A stretch of 64,000 nt of DNA from Odiellus spinosus (GCA_963920705.1 OY987232.1:5583200-5647199); one strand, 5' to 3'; counted from the first letter of the stretch, positions 23,482 through 34,650 are shown. The notes: generated by a model from the letters alone, not told the origin. Numbers and translations are program-made.

Positions 23482-23991
23482 TTTTTTTGCTGTATTGTGA
23501 AGATATAACAAGTTTTTTACCTCTATCATTACAAGCCTCCGTGGACTAGAGCTAGGGCGTCCGTCAATCGATCGCAAAAGTTATGCGGCATCGAGCGCAG
23601 TCAGTGGCTGGGTGGGAGACCCCGAAAAAGCATATATATTAAATACATGTTTATTTTTATATACTGATTGGGACATCATGTCGTGACGTCTGGTGTATAA
23701 GAAACGAATGTTTTATCGATACGATGACGTTTTTCGTCATTTCTGGGACACCGACTTCAGACTTCAGACTACCAGCACGACTCAAAACACTAGCTAGACC
23801 ATGTACAGGTACTTGGGTCTAGCTAAAAATTCGACCGATAACCAAACGATAAAATATATTATTTTTTATTTAAAAACGAATAAATATAAATCCGATGCAT
23901 TAAAATACCTTTGAAAGTAATCCCAAATAGGTTTGGCAAAAAATACAATTTATCTAAAATTGAAAAGCAAGTTGATTTTATTAGAGACCCC
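23482..23991. other. Unassigned AT-rich spacer
   Basis: No gene or repeat boundary is recognised. Confidence 0.35.
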
Positions 23992-24815
23992 ACGGTTTGT
24001 ACCCATTTCGCCCAAATATTTCTATTCCCATGTCGCCCAAGACATTTTTAGCCCAAAATAATCTATTTGCATTTCGCTCAATCCTACTTCACCCAAACGT
24101 ATTATCATTTGGCTCAAAATTATCGATTCCCAGTTCGCCAAAACTAAAAATTCCTTGTTATAATTCGCCCAGTCCCACTTCGCCCAATCGTTTTATCAGT
24201 TAGCCAAGATCTATCTATTCCCCTTTCGCCCAACCTAAAAATTCCTCTTGCAGAGTCACCTAAAATTATTGGGTTGGGTTAGGTTAAGTAATGTTGGGTT
24301 GGGTTAGGTTACCAAAACTTATGAAGTAAATTGTTCTTTAGATTGCGTTGGGTTTGGTTAGGCTGGGTAAGGTGCGGCTGGGTTAGGTTATATTAGGTTA
24401 GGTTATATTAGGTAGGTTGGGCTGGGTTGGGTTAGGTTACCAAAACTAATAAAGTTAATTGTTCTTTAGATTGGGTAGGGTTAGGTTACCAACACTAATA
24501 AAACGAATTTTTCTTTAGATACATCTAGAAGTGCGTGCATAAATAATTAAACGGGACGAAGGAACCGATCAAGAGGAAATATTTGGTGAAGGCATATGCC
24601 TTGGGAGTGGATTCCAGGGCGAAATAAGAATTGGACAAAAATTGAAATTAGGCGCAATGTGATTATGCGAGATGAGAATTAGGGGAAATGGATAGTAGGC
24701 CAAATGGGACTTGGGCGAAATGGGAATTGGGATATATGGATTGTGAATTGGCCAGTTTGGATTGGTCCAATTTAGATTGAGCGAAATGGACTTGGGCCAA
24801 TCCCGGTAGAACCGT
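23992..24815. mobile_element. Foldback-type element with TTCGCCCAA repeats
   Basis: The left arm (23992-24240) is an irregular tandem of CCCATTTCGCCCAA-like words. The right arm (24560-24815) carries the inverse TTGGGCGAAATGGGAA words. The outer ends begin ACGGTTTGTACCC and, on the other side, finish GGTAGAACCGT. The centre (24270-24490) is rich in GGGTTGGGTTAGGTTA, a telomere-like composition. Arms built of short repeats are characteristic of foldback (FB-type) elements. No transposase is visible, and the short frame through the left arm is a by-product of the repeat. Confidence 0.7.
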
Positions 24816-26460
24816 CAGACGCAGGTTTATACCACAATATTAAAATTAGAGAAAGCCTCATAACTGGGTATATTTTAGTAGACTGCAAGATGACTCATAT
24901 TTATGATATTCAGATATTTTCAAACAAAGGGTTTCAATGGGCACTCAATTCCAAATGAAGGCTAGCCTAAAATATAGCGAAGAAATTCAATGCATCCAGC
25001 CCATTTTCCGGGTAAATGTTTGATTGATTTTGGGATTTACTGGTGGACTAGGCATATTTGGGAATCCATAAAAAACAGTTTGTAAGAATAATTTGTAAAT
25101 TAAAAATAACCCAAAAGGTTTACGATTCAAATATCCGCAACTTTGACCTATCAAAACAAAACTGCTTCAAATGTTTCTTATAAACATATCAATTTACGAC
25201 ACTTTAAAGAATTAGCGTAATGAAGGAAATAAAAAAAATCACTAATCATGTGTCTTAGATCGAACCCATTTTAGAATTATTACTCACAGCTCTCGTCTCT
25301 ATAACACCCAGTTATAAGGACAAACTGGGATCGGACCAATATGATCATTTGGGTAATAATTTGCACTAAAAAATCCGTGCAATCTAAATTACCAAATTAT
25401 TATTTTTTTCTTTTCTCTTTGCACATTTGAAAGAAAAGAGTGTATCTATACTACCGGTAGGAGTGAAATCAAGAATTCGACAAAATCACCGGATGTATAC
25501 TTTGATACTTGTTACGGGTATTTGAAAAGATTACTTCCGAAATTTTGTTGTTAATATGAATGATTTTAGGGAAATATTAAGCAAAACGTAAGAACGTTTT
25601 ATGGAAATTTGATGAAATATTTAAATGAAATATTTGGGAGACTTTAGGGATCCAACCAATGCGATCTATTGTTTAGGATATGTTTTTTTTTATATAAATA
25701 AGCCAAAAATGATTACAACAGAAAGAAAGTGGAATACGCCTGCCTAACCCAAACATTTGAATTTAAATAGTTAATATTAATATAAAGCATTAAAAACTTT
25801 AGAAAGCTTTTTTTAAAATAATTTTATTTTACCGTATTTTAAATAAGATAAATCCATTCACTCGAATGGTAATCGGTCGAATACGAGACAACGATCAACG
25901 CAATCGTTTTGGATTTAATTGGATGAACAAATATCGCGGGGATTTCATCCTCAACTCTCTGATGGAACACTGCCTTCTCTAATACTTGGCCTCGAAATAC
26001 CAGATACAAGTTTTTTATTTTGGTCATTTTCAATTTGCAAGTTGTCCGAGATAGATGTCACTTTCCTGAGGAATCTTTCTGGGGATTACGTAAGGAATAA
26101 GCAATCGCGAGGCTCGCTTCGCCAAGATCGAATTAGATAAGGCTCTATCGAAGTATGATCGTAGAACCCATAGTGACATCTAGGTGGTAATACAAAGATC
26201 TTGAGTAAATTTATGATTTGATTTAGAAATTGTTAATTTTAAATATAAATATTGTAAAAATCACTGTTAAATTATTTAACACTTAAAATAAATCCCAATT
26301 CTTACAATTCTTTATGAATTTTCCGACTACATTTGAATTTTACGCAACTTTTTTATCCTCAAGAAAGTGACATCTAACGATATTTTTTAAATCGGTACCT
26401 CCGCCCCATTTTTTTCACTAAGGATATGCCTAGTATTGGTGAAGGCAGTGTATGGAAACT
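24816..26460. other. Long AT-rich stretch, no gene seen
   Basis: No coding, RNA or element boundary is recognised, apart from two occurrences of the dispersed GTGACATCTA word (26170, 26358). Confidence 0.35.
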
Positions 26461-26463
26461 ATA

Positions 26464-27436
26464 GTTAATATCAAGAATATATTTAATACGAGAATATTGA
26501 AGCGTTATACCTTTGTATGCACGCTAGTCACAATAGGGTGGAGCCTATGGGGGTCTTACGCCGCCCCTCCTGTCACGTGCGCAGGAAGTGGTTAACGGTT
26601 TTCTACGATAAGTGCGGGAGGATATCAGGCTTCGCGGATGGAGGCGCTGGCATCAGAGCTAACTGAGTGTCTCGGACCTCGAAAGCTCGTGATAGGGTTA
26701 AAATAATATCATATAAATACGTCAAATATAGCAAGCTCCTCCCATTTCTGAATAGCGTTATACTGGAGCTAGAGGTCAGGTTTGAACAAGATTATCCACA
26801 AATATTTGGTTTATCCGAGGGGCCAGACATTTGAAAAAATCCCGTACACTTCTGACGAAAACCGAAACAAAATCCGAAATCCAGCAACAAATCCGACATG
26901 GATTTATGATTTTTTAAAAATCCAAAGAATTTCTTCAAAATTACGAAATCCGAAAATGAATCGCGAAATTCGACAAGAAATCAAGAGATCCGTGAAGAAT
27001 TTGAAATCCGACTAGAAATCAAGAAATCTGATAAAAAAATCAAGAAATCCCGCAAAAAATCGTGAAATCCGAAATTAAAATCAAGAAATCCAAAATCCGG
27101 AAAAATTAAGAAATCCGGCAAGAAACCCAGCAAAAAAATCAAGAAATCCAATATCCGGGAAGATTTTGAAATCCGAGACAAAATCCTGAAATCCGGCAAA
27201 AAATCACGACATCCAACATTTCAAAATCCCGTACTAACTTTTAATAAATTTCCGACCCCTCTTGTTAGTCAGTTAATAATAAAAAATGATCGGTAAATTA
27301 TTCGCGATAACATTGCATTTATCATACACTGCCCGTGGATAATGCCAAAATATGAATAAAGATAAAACAAACAAATTTTCTTATCCAAACCCCGACCTCT
27401 AACTGGAGCAATAGCGTACGATTCAATATTCTTGTT
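26464..27436. mobile_element. MITE family X, copy 1, split by an hAT-like element
   Basis: The left terminus, around 26464-26516 (TTAATATCAAGAATATATTT, then GAATATTGAAGCGTTATACC), and a body with GTCTTACGCCGCCCC and GACCTCGAAAGCTCGTGATA match the complete copy at 51056-51405. The match stops at 26769 and resumes at 27402 (AATAGCGTACGATTC, then ATATTCTTG). The intervening 632 bp are an insertion. The right terminus is cut where family F begins. Confidence 0.75.
26770..27401. mobile_element. hAT-like non-autonomous element with AAATCCG repeats
   Basis: The ends are TAGAGGTCAGGTTTG (left) and, reverse-complemented from the right, TAGAGGTCGGGGTTTG. The 8-bp target duplication ACTGGAGC lies at 26762-26769 and 27402-27409. 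The interior (26860-27230) is a degenerate array of AAGAAATCCG and AAATCAAG words. This creates a long minus-strand frame of Phe-Leu-Ile-Ser repeats, which I consider an artefact. No transposase is present. Confidence 0.8.
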
Positions 27437-28995
27437 ACCTCCCCGACTGAGCTTTAGTTCAGGGGGAGGTTTTACACTGGTCGTGTCTCTGTGTGTGTGT
27501 TTGTCTGTCACTTCCTGTGTAAGCGGATATCCTATGTAAGGGGATATCACGTGACCTAGCTCGTGGATCCAAAAGTCTAGAGACATCATACCAGCTTATC
27601 GTTCAATTCCGTTTAACGGGAACTACCTCCTTTAAGCGTGGCTGCCACATCAAGTTTCTAGTGTCGTGCAATGATATACAACAGGACGTCTCCAACTGCA
27701 TATTATCACCTTCCATCATCCACTTTTACGGTCGAAGCTCGATCCTGGACAGTTGAAGGCGATTATACGCAATGGGACGTCTCCCACTGTTATAATCACC
27801 TCCGACCATCCCCACACCAAGGTCCAACCTCCAGTTTCCGATCTCAGCGGGCCATATTAGCGAGGCGTCCCTCACTAATATTGTCAACATCAACCTTCCA
27901 CTCCACTCAACTCCTCCCTCTACGGGTCTTTGTGGTGCAGTCACCGAATGACTAGGGTTACGATAAACGTCTAGACGTTGAGAAGGGGGGGGTGTGCCCC
28001 CAACTCTTCTCGGTTACTCGCTCGATGAATAAAGGTCCGCGAAAGCTAACCTAACTATTTCGGCCTTCCGCCGCGGTATCTTTTAGTGAATTGAAGCGAA
28101 TGATGCATTTATATTTTAATTTAAAATAATAATATTGTTTAACTGTGTCTAATTAAAAACGAAGCTGAAAAAGCAATTTAAAATTCGAGATATTTTAGAA
28201 GATATTTAAGAAAATGTTCAAAAATTTAAAGAAATGTGACCGTTTAATACCAGCTTGAGTTTGCAGCACGCGCTAATCTATTTTCCATATATATTCATTT
28301 AGTCAAAAAAGCAAAGTTATAGCGGGTTGTGTAGGCTTAGGCTTGCTGCAAACTTCGGGTGGATTCAAGAATCTAAATAAAGGTGCGTTTGCACGGGTAT
28401 CCAAGATCCTAACGTCCACTGATCCCGAATTCGAATTAATACAGACAAAGGTACTTTGATAAGACTTCTTTCTGGTACGAGAGTATCTCTAGTTAAACAT
28501 AGATTTAAATTATGAAATATTGATAAAATATATGAACTAATAGAAAGTAAGGTGCTGAATTGGTTACAAAAGGGGGAAATCAAAAGCTTAGCCGAGCGTT
28601 ATTAATTGCTTCAAAATGGTAAACAAAAATTTTATTTCTAAAACAGTAGAATGATAAGGAATATCCATTGAATTCGAGTTAATAGAGAGAAGGTATAGTT
28701 TATTGAGTACGAGTGCTTCTCTTGGTTAAACAAAGGTTTCAATAACGAAAGATTGATAAAGTATATGAAGTAATAGAGAGAAAGGTGGCTGAAGGGGTTA
28801 CGCAAAGGTTAAAACATAAACCTAGCCTAGCTTTATTAAGTGGTTCTAAATTGATGAACAAAAATTTAATTTATGAAACAGTAGATAAGCTATTTTTAAT
28901 GGTATTTTTTATCGATAACTGAAAATTCCATTCAATGGGTTCTTCAGCCCTTAAAATTTGGCTATTATATTATATCATGAGTACCCCATTAAATT
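27436..28995 (-). repeat. Family F repeat, copy 2 (inverted)
   Basis: Reverse-complement counterpart of 1-1850. It starts with the terminal hairpin (ACCTCCCCGACTGAG, then GGGGGAGGT) and ends at about 28995 with the region matching the window start (TATTATATTATATCATGAGT, then ACCCCATTAAATTCACC). It lacks the 281-bp MITE present in copy 1 and so gives the empty target at about 28770. No coding signal is seen. Confidence 0.8.
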
Positions 28996-29500
28996 CACCT
29001 TAATTTACTTAATTATCCCTCTAATCAGCCGATCCCGAAAACTAGTTTAGCCTTAGCTCGGGATATTTGTAATATTTTAGGCAAGGCTAGGTTAAGTTAG
29101 TTATTTCCTCGAATTACCCCATCCTTCCAGCTATTTAGTCCCTCGGGCTACAAATTCCTTCATATTATCCTTAAGTTAAGGTTAAATTAGGTTAATTAAT
29201 CCCTGGAAATAGCCCTAGCTCGGGCTAACAATGCCTCTTGAAATATTTTAAGTAAGATTAAGTTGGGCTAGTTAGTCTCTTGAACTAGCCCTTGCCTATT
29301 TTACTGCTTTAGGTAAGGTTAGATTAGTTAATCTCGGTCTTTCGAGATTTGTACCAGGCTCTTAATTACGTATAGATTTAAGCCTCGTTTAAACGTTATA
29401 ATTTTCATTCAGCATTAGTAAGAATTAAGATCCAAAAGACCTATAAAGCAAAACAGTGAAATGTGGAAAAGATGTATATTTTTGGTAAAAAAGGGACAGA
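28996..29500. repeat. Degenerate tandem repeat, AGGTTAAGTTAG-rich
   Basis: About four loosely repeated units of roughly 110-130 bp, each with GGTTAAGTTAGTTA-like sequence followed by CTCGAATTA or CTTGAACTAGCCC. It is non-coding and has no sharp ends. Confidence 0.5.
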
Positions 29501-29728
29501 AATTATAAAAAAAAAGGTTGCTTCGCACCCTTAAAAAGGGCCCTCATCTATTTTGAATCAAACCCGTGAAGGGACACAAATTAATTGTTAGAGAAAGATA
29601 AATTTAATATGTTTTAAATTATAGGTTGTATAGTTAAATATTTTTTAAAAAACGGGTAAAGACGACCTAGGTCGTCTTTACCCGTTTTTTGGAATATATT
29701 TAATAATAAAACAAATCTTTGGAGTAGT
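29501..29728. repeat. Palindrome-family repeat at the Ty3-1 junction
   Basis: Homologous to 38840-39045. The stretch with CTTCGCACCCTTAAAAAGGG (29520-29540) and AATTAATTGTTAGAGAA lies inverted relative to that copy, whereas 29691-29728 (AAATCTTTGGAGTAGT) is in the same orientation. The two half-copies meet head to head at a perfect palindrome (29647-29690). Homology ends at 29728, where Ty3-1 sequence begins. Confidence 0.65.
29647..29690. repeat. Perfect 44-bp spacerless palindrome
   Basis: The left arm runs AAAAAACGGGTAAAGACGAC and the centre is CTAG. The right arm is the exact complement, GTCGTCTTTACCCGTTTTTT. There are no mismatches and no loop beyond the central bases. It marks the head-to-head junction of two element ends. 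Confidence 0.9.
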
Positions 29729-29821
29729 TGTTCGCGTCGCTCCCGGCGCCAACTCTACTTGGCCCCCGAATTCGGGCCTTTGGAAAGTCGCCCGCGCTCT
29801 TCTTCACGTATTACTTCGGAG

Positions 29822-30892
29822 ATGGCTACCGCGGCGGATATAGCTGCCGCTGTCACTGCAGCGTTAACCTCCCTGTCACTGAAGCAGGACCTACCGAAAT
29901 TCAACCCGGCCAACACCGACATTAACGACTGGCTCGAAATATTCAAGCAGACTACTCCCGCAGGCGATCGCGTGGCGTGCCTCGCCAAAGTACTTCAGGG
30001 GACCGCCCTCACTTGGCTCGCCCTGCAACTCCGCGACCCTACCTCTACCAACCGGAATTGGACTTCCTCGGAAACCGCTCTCAAAACGGAATTTGGCCGC
30101 TCCTCCCGAGCGCTATTCAACGAGTTACTGTCCCGCCAGCAGAAACCTGGCGAAGATTCCATAACCTACTACCGCGATGTTCTGGTCCTATGTTCCCTGG
30201 CCAACCCCACCATGTCCGAGCACGAAAAAACCAACCACCTCCTTCGCGGCCTCGCCCAGACCACTCGTGACAAAATGATCTTGATGGAACCGGCCTCAAC
30301 AACAGAGTTTCTGGCGAAACTTCAACTTCTGACCAGCATCACCAGTTCCACACCAGCCCCCGCTGTCACTTCATCCAGTGATAGCCGTATCTTGGACCTC
30401 CTCGCCACCGTGCTGAAGAACCAGTCCATCCCGGCTCAAGCCGTTTCATCGCCGTCCACTTCAGCCCCTCTGCTCTATACCCAATCCTCACACAATGATT
30501 ACGACTCTCTTCGTACCGAAGTCCGCGGGCTTCAACGTGACGTCGACGAGATCCGTCAACTCCTGCGCCGCCGCGACACAAGTCCTGGTATACGATGTTT
30601 TACTTGTGGCTCTCCCAACCACATCGCCACTTACTGCCAGACTCCCCGCGAATCACGCGGCCAAGATCGTTCCCGCCCGCAATACACCGAGCGCCGTGAC
30701 CACTATCGGCCACCGTCAAGCGAACGCCGGGATAGCAACCAGGGCACCCCTGCCTATCGCAACAACCATCGGGACCCGTATCGACCACCTTCGACCGATC
30801 GTCGTGGGCGCGATGGCTCCCCCTGGCGGGGTCGAGGTAATTCACCATATCCCAATCGACAATCGCGAAACGAGAGTCGACGACCGCAGTAG
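29822..30892 (+). CDS. gag: Ty3-1 Gag
   Basis: A 356-residue nucleocapsid precursor that would assemble the particle and package element RNA. I chose the ATG at 29822 (MATAADIAAAVTAALTSLSL); the frame is open slightly upstream but only with non-ATG codons. Residues 30-190 resemble the retrotransposon Gag capsid domain (NDWLEIFKQ, QGTALTWLALQL, LLSRQQKPGEDSITYYRDVL, LLRGLAQTTRDKMIL). A coiled-coil-like stretch (DSLRTEVRGLQRDVDEIRQL) follows. One CCHC knuckle, CFTCGSPNHIATYC, starts at residue 259, and the tail is rich in Arg, Asp and Pro. It ends with TAG at 30892. The pol frame opens at 30841, giving a 52-nt overlap in the -1 frame. Confidence 0.9.
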   Translation: MATAADIAAAVTAALTSLSLKQDLPKFNPANTDINDWLEIFKQTTPAGDRVACLAKVLQGTALTWLALQLRDPTSTNRNWTSSETALKTEFGRSSRALFNELLSRQQKPGEDSITYYRDVLVLCSLANPTMSEHEKTNHLLRGLAQTTRDKMILMEPASTTEFLAKLQLLTSITSSTPAPAVTSSSDSRILDLLATVLKNQSIPAQAVSSPSTSAPLLYTQSSHNDYDSLRTEVRGLQRDVDEIRQLLRRRDTSPGIRCFTCGSPNHIATYCQTPRESRGQDRSRPQYTERRDHYRPPSSERRDSNQGTPAYRNNHRDPYRPPSTDRRGRDGSPWRGRGNSPYPNRQSRNESRRPQ

Positions 30893-33800
30893 GAGAACGC
30901 AGGCCGTCTAACCACATCATCCCTCTCCTACTCAGCTCCACCGACAAACTAATCTCTATCCCGGCCTCATTGCAAAATGTCCCCATCAACGTCATCATCG
31001 ATTCGGGGAGCACCAAAAATATAGCCAGCTCGAACATTTGCCATAAACTCGGCATCTTGATTCACCCGGCGGCTCACATTCAACTTCGGGTAGCGAATGG
31101 ATCCCTCATTAAACCACTTGGGATTGCCAATCTTCCCCTTACCATAGGCTCCAAGATCTACGATATCGACGCATTAGTCATCGACAACTTCAACCACACT
31201 CTCTTACTTGGTTTGGAGTTCTGTTCTACCCAGGGGGTAGTTATCAGCTTCCAGACTCGTACTATCAGCCTCCACGAGTTTACACACGCTCTCCCTGATC
31301 ACATTTTCGACCACGCCTTCAAGATCCGCAACGCCACAGACACCACAATTCCACCAGAAACTGAATTGGCACTAGAAGTTTTTTACCCGAACTCCTCCGA
31401 CACGCTTCTGATTGAGGCCGCCGACAACGCCTTCGAACGTTTTGGAGTACTCATCTGCAAAACTCTAACAAATTTCACAAGGGGTACGGCTCTTATCCGC
31501 GTGGCTAACCCACACCATCGTGCCATTTTCATCCCTCGTCACGCACACATCGCCACGGCACACGAAATCTTAGACCTCCACCTTATAGAGGGTACCTCTG
31601 ACCCGACGACGACCACTACCCTCCCCGATGATTTGGACATTGGCAACCAACTCTCGGACTTAGACTCACAACAATTGCGTCACCTCCTTCAGAAACATGC
31701 CTCTGTGTTCTCTCGTCACGAGTCGGACCTCGGCCGGACTTCACTCATCACGCACAATATCTGTACTGGTGACGCCGCCCCAGTTCGATCACAGCCATAC
31801 CGGAAATCCATTACAGAGCGCGAGATCCTTAAAAAAGAAGTGTCGAAACTCTTCAAGGCCAACATTATTCGGGAGTCATGCAGTCCTTGGGCCGCCCCAG
31901 TAATCCTGGTAAAAAAGAGAGACGGCTCCTGGCGCTTCTGCGTCGACTGGCGAAAATTAAACAAAGTGACTAAAAAGGACGTCTACCCTCTACCCCGCAT
32001 TGACGACGCTCTGGACAAATTAGCCGGCTCAAAGCTGTTTACCACTCTCGACCTCGCATCCGGTTACTTTCAGGTCGAGGTGGCCGAGAAGGACAAAGAA
32101 AAAACTGCGTTCGTCACCCCTGACGGACAATACGAATTCAATGTCCTGGGTATGGGCCTCTGCAACGCCCCGGGAACCTTCCAAAGACTCATGTATAGAG
32201 CACTCGGTGGTCTTATGTGGAAAGTGGCAGTTGCCTATCTGGACGACATTGTCATCTTCTCCGCCACACTCCCAGAGCACCTGGTTCACCTCGATCAAGT
32301 CTTGACTTGCTTGCATCAGGCCCACCTCAAGATTAAACCTAGTAAATGCTCGTTTGCTAAAACTCGGATCAAGTTTCTGTGCCATATCATCGATGGGGAA
32401 GGTATCTCACCCGACCCTAAAAATCTTGCTGCCGTCGAACATTTCCCACCACCGAAAACTATCCGTCAAGTACAGCAGTTCCTCGGATTGGCTGGCTACT
32501 ACCGCCGTTTCGTGAAAGGATTTGCACAAATCGCAAAACCTCTCTTCCATCTCACGAAGCAGGATGTACCATTCCTATGGACAACAGAAACTGAATCAGC
32601 CTTTCGAACTCTTCGCACCTGCCTGATCACCCAACCGATCATTCAACATCCTCAATGGGATCAACCATTTGAAATATTCACGGACGCATCTGCCTACGGT
32701 ATCGGCGCTATCCTAAAACAACGAATAAACCACCGCGAACACGTCATCGGCTATTCTAGCCGATTATTGAACGCAGCGGAACAAAACTATAGCCCTACAG
32801 AGCGCGAGTGCTTGGCTATCGTTTACGGTGTGCAAAAATTCCGTCCGTATATCTATGGCCGGCCAGTCACCATCGTCACAGACCACCACGGACTCTGCTG
32901 GTTGACATCCGTCAAGAACCCAAATGGCCGCCTTGCCCGTTGGTCATTGACACTTCAGGAGTTCGACCCAATAATTAAACACAAAGACGGTCGCCGCCAT
33001 TTGGACGCCGACGCCCTCTCACGAGCCCCGCATGAGCCACCTCCAGATATCACCGACACTCTCCTCGTGACGACTACCACACCGTTCCTCAACAACATCC
33101 CTTCACCGGTCAAACGGCTCGATACTTTTGACATACCGGCCCTCCAGAGACAAGATCCGTATCTGCACAAACTAATTACGTATTTTGAGGATCCGGATGG
33201 ACCCAGCAACAGGACCCTTCGCCGAGCCTCCGCCTGCTTTGATTTCCGTAACGACCTTCTCTATCGCCGCGTCTACACTTCCACCGGCATTCACCACGCC
33301 CTCGCTGCCCCGAAAGAGATGCGTTCTGCCATATTATACGCTCTCCACGACGATGTCCAGACTGGTCACCCGGGATTGCACCGAACATGGGACCGTATTC
33401 GCACCCGCTTCTGGTGGCCAAAAATGATGTCGCATGTCAATAACTACGTGTCGTCCTGTATGGCCTGTCAACGTCACAAAAACTACCCATTCAAACCTCC
33501 TGGCTTTCTACAGCCCATCCCGCCTACCACCAAACCATTCCAACAGATCGGAATCGACAAACTGGGTCCCTTCCCGGTGTCTCACGATGGCAACGTACAT
33601 ATCATAGTCTGCACCGACTATTGCTCAAGGATGGTTGTCGCCGCCGCAGTACCACGCGGTACCGCCGACGAAACTGCACGGTTCCTCGTTAACCAGGTTA
33701 TACTCAAATATGGGGCTCCTCGTGACCTCATCTCGGACAGGGGTACAGAATTTCTGAATAAAACGGTCGGCGAAATCACCAGGCTCTTCAGCACCCACCA

Positions 33801-34650
33801 CCATCGAACGACGGCGTACCACCCTCGCACCAACGGCCTCGTGGAACGCTTCAATAAAACACTGGCTGGGATGATCTCACAGTACGTCTCAGAAGATCAT
33901 AAGGACTGGGATCGTTTTCTGCCGTATCTCGTATTTGCGTACAACACCTCCGTCCATGAAACCACCGGATACTCTCCATTTTTCCTGCTACATGGGTATG
34001 ACGCCGATTTGATGTTGGACGCCGCCTTGAACCTTCCCGCTACCACTATTCAAAGTCAATTCGGCCTGGAAAACATCACGTACGCCCACCGGGCCCGGGA
34101 TATTGCAGTAGAACGCCACGCCATATCTCAAGCAAAAAGCAAGGTTCGATTCGATACTAGCCGACGGGCCGTTCCATTTGGGGAAGGAGACCTTGTCTTT
34201 ATTCAGACCCCCCGCCGTATCCCAGGACGTAGCGAAAAGTTACTTCACCAATACAGCGGACCCTACCGGATCATCCGTCAAACCGCTCCCAATAATTTCG
34301 AGATCACCGACTCTACAGGGAAAAAATCTGACATCGTATCGGCTGAAAGAATGAAACCCTATCACCCGCGTACGGATTTCGGGGAAGGTATTCCATCTCC
34401 CCTGCCTCGACAAGTAGCCTTTCACTCCATTATCGACACCTGCGCCTTCTCTCCTCGTGACCCCCCTCCGCCCTTTTTATCCCTCCCACCACGACGCCCT
34501 CTACTACACATCAACCCTCCTCCCCGACCCCCCGCCGATCTTCTCGGACTCGGCGAAGTCCCGACCGATATTTTTTCCCTATATAAGACTCCAAAATCCC
34601 ACTCTCCCCTCATTCTCAGTTCTTCGCTTGACCACACCACTCCTTCCTAA
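30841..34650 (+). CDS. pol: Ty3-1 Pol (protease, RT, RNase H, integrase)
   Basis: The frame opens at 30841 inside gag and has no ATG at its start, so it should be made as a -1 frameshifted Gag-Pol. Order of domains: aspartic protease with IIDSGSTKNIAS (about 30994-31030); reverse transcriptase with FTTLDLASGYFQVEV, NAPGTFQRLM and catalytic YLDD at 32236; RNase H with TDAS at 32680; and integrase. The integrase zinc residues are H (33346), H (33367), C (33457) and C (33466), and the catalytic residues D (33556), D (33736) and E (33844), the last two spaced D35E. A GPY/F motif, SGPYRIIR, follows at about 34255. Every signature residue I checked is present. The C-terminus is Pro-rich and overlaps the next ORF in the +1 frame. 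No chromodomain is evident. Confidence 0.95.
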   Translation, partial: FTISQSTIAKRESTTAVGERRPSNHIIPLLLSSTDKLISIPASLQNVPINVIIDSGSTKNIASSNICHKLGILIHPAAHIQLRVANGSLIKPLGIANLPLTIGSKIYDIDALVIDNFNHTLLLGLEFCSTQGVVISFQTRTISLHEFTHALPDHIFDHAFKIRNATDTTIPPETELALEVFYPNSSDTLLIEAADNAFERFGVLICKTLTNFTRGTALIRVANPHHRAIFIPRHAHIATAHEILDLHLIEGTSDPTTTTTLPDDLDIGNQLSDLDSQQLRHLLQKHASVFSRHESDLGRTSLITHNICTGDAAPVRSQPYRKSITEREILKKEVSKLFKANIIRESCSPWAAPVILVKKRDGSWRFCVDWRKLNKVTKKDVYPLPRIDDALDKLAGSKLFTTLDLASGYFQVEVAEKDKEKTAFVTPDGQYEFNVLGMGLCNAPGTFQRLMYRALGGLMWKVAVAYLDDIVIFSATLPEHLVHLDQVLTCLHQAHLKIKPSKCSFAKTRIKFLCHIIDGEGISPDPKNLAAVEHFPPPKTIRQVQQFLGLAGYYRRFVKGFAQIAKPLFHLTKQDVPFLWTTETESAFRTLRTCLITQPIIQHPQWDQPFEIFTDASAYGIGAILKQRINHREHVIGYSSRLLNAAEQNYSPTERECLAIVYGVQKFRPYIYGRPVTIVTDHHGLCWLTSVKNPNGRLARWSLTLQEFDPIIKHKDGRRHLDADALSRAPHEPPPDITDTLLVTTTTPFLNNIPSPVKRLDTFDIPALQRQDPYLHKLITYFEDPDGPSNRTLRRASACFDFRNDLLYRRVYTSTGIHHALAAPKEMRSAILYALHDDVQTGHPGLHRTWDRIRTRFWWPKMMSHVNNYVSSCMACQRHKNYPFKPPGFLQPIPPTTKPFQQIGIDKLGPFPVSHDGNVHIIVCTDYCSRMVVAAAVPRGTADETARFLVNQVILKYGAPRDLISDRGTEFLNKTVGEITRLFSTHHHRTTAYHPRTNGLVERFNKTLAGMISQYVSEDHKDWDRFLPYLVFAYNTSVHETTGYSPFFLLHGYDADLMLDAALNLPATTIQSQFGLENITYAHRARDIAVERHAISQAKSKVRFDTSRRAVPFGEGDLVFIQTPRRIPGRSEKLLHQYSGPYRIIRQTAPNNFEITDSTGKKSDIVSAERMKPYHPRTDFGEGIPSPLPRQVAFHSIIDTCAFSPRDPPPPFLSLPPRRPLLHINPPPRPPADLLGLGEVPTDIFSLYKTPKSHSPLILSSSLDHTTPS

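Noticed and set aside
24270-24490. TTAGG-like runs as a true telomere or telomere-adjacent array
   Set aside because: Only short, impure runs at several positions, always inside foldback or repeat elements.
26981-27199. Minus frame rich in Phe-Leu-Ile-Ser repeats
   Set aside because: Generated by the AAATCCG word array inside the hAT-like element; no conserved domain.
34240-34650. Chromodomain at the end of Ty3-1 Pol
   Set aside because: After the GPY/F motif the sequence is Pro-rich and lacks the aromatic cage pattern.
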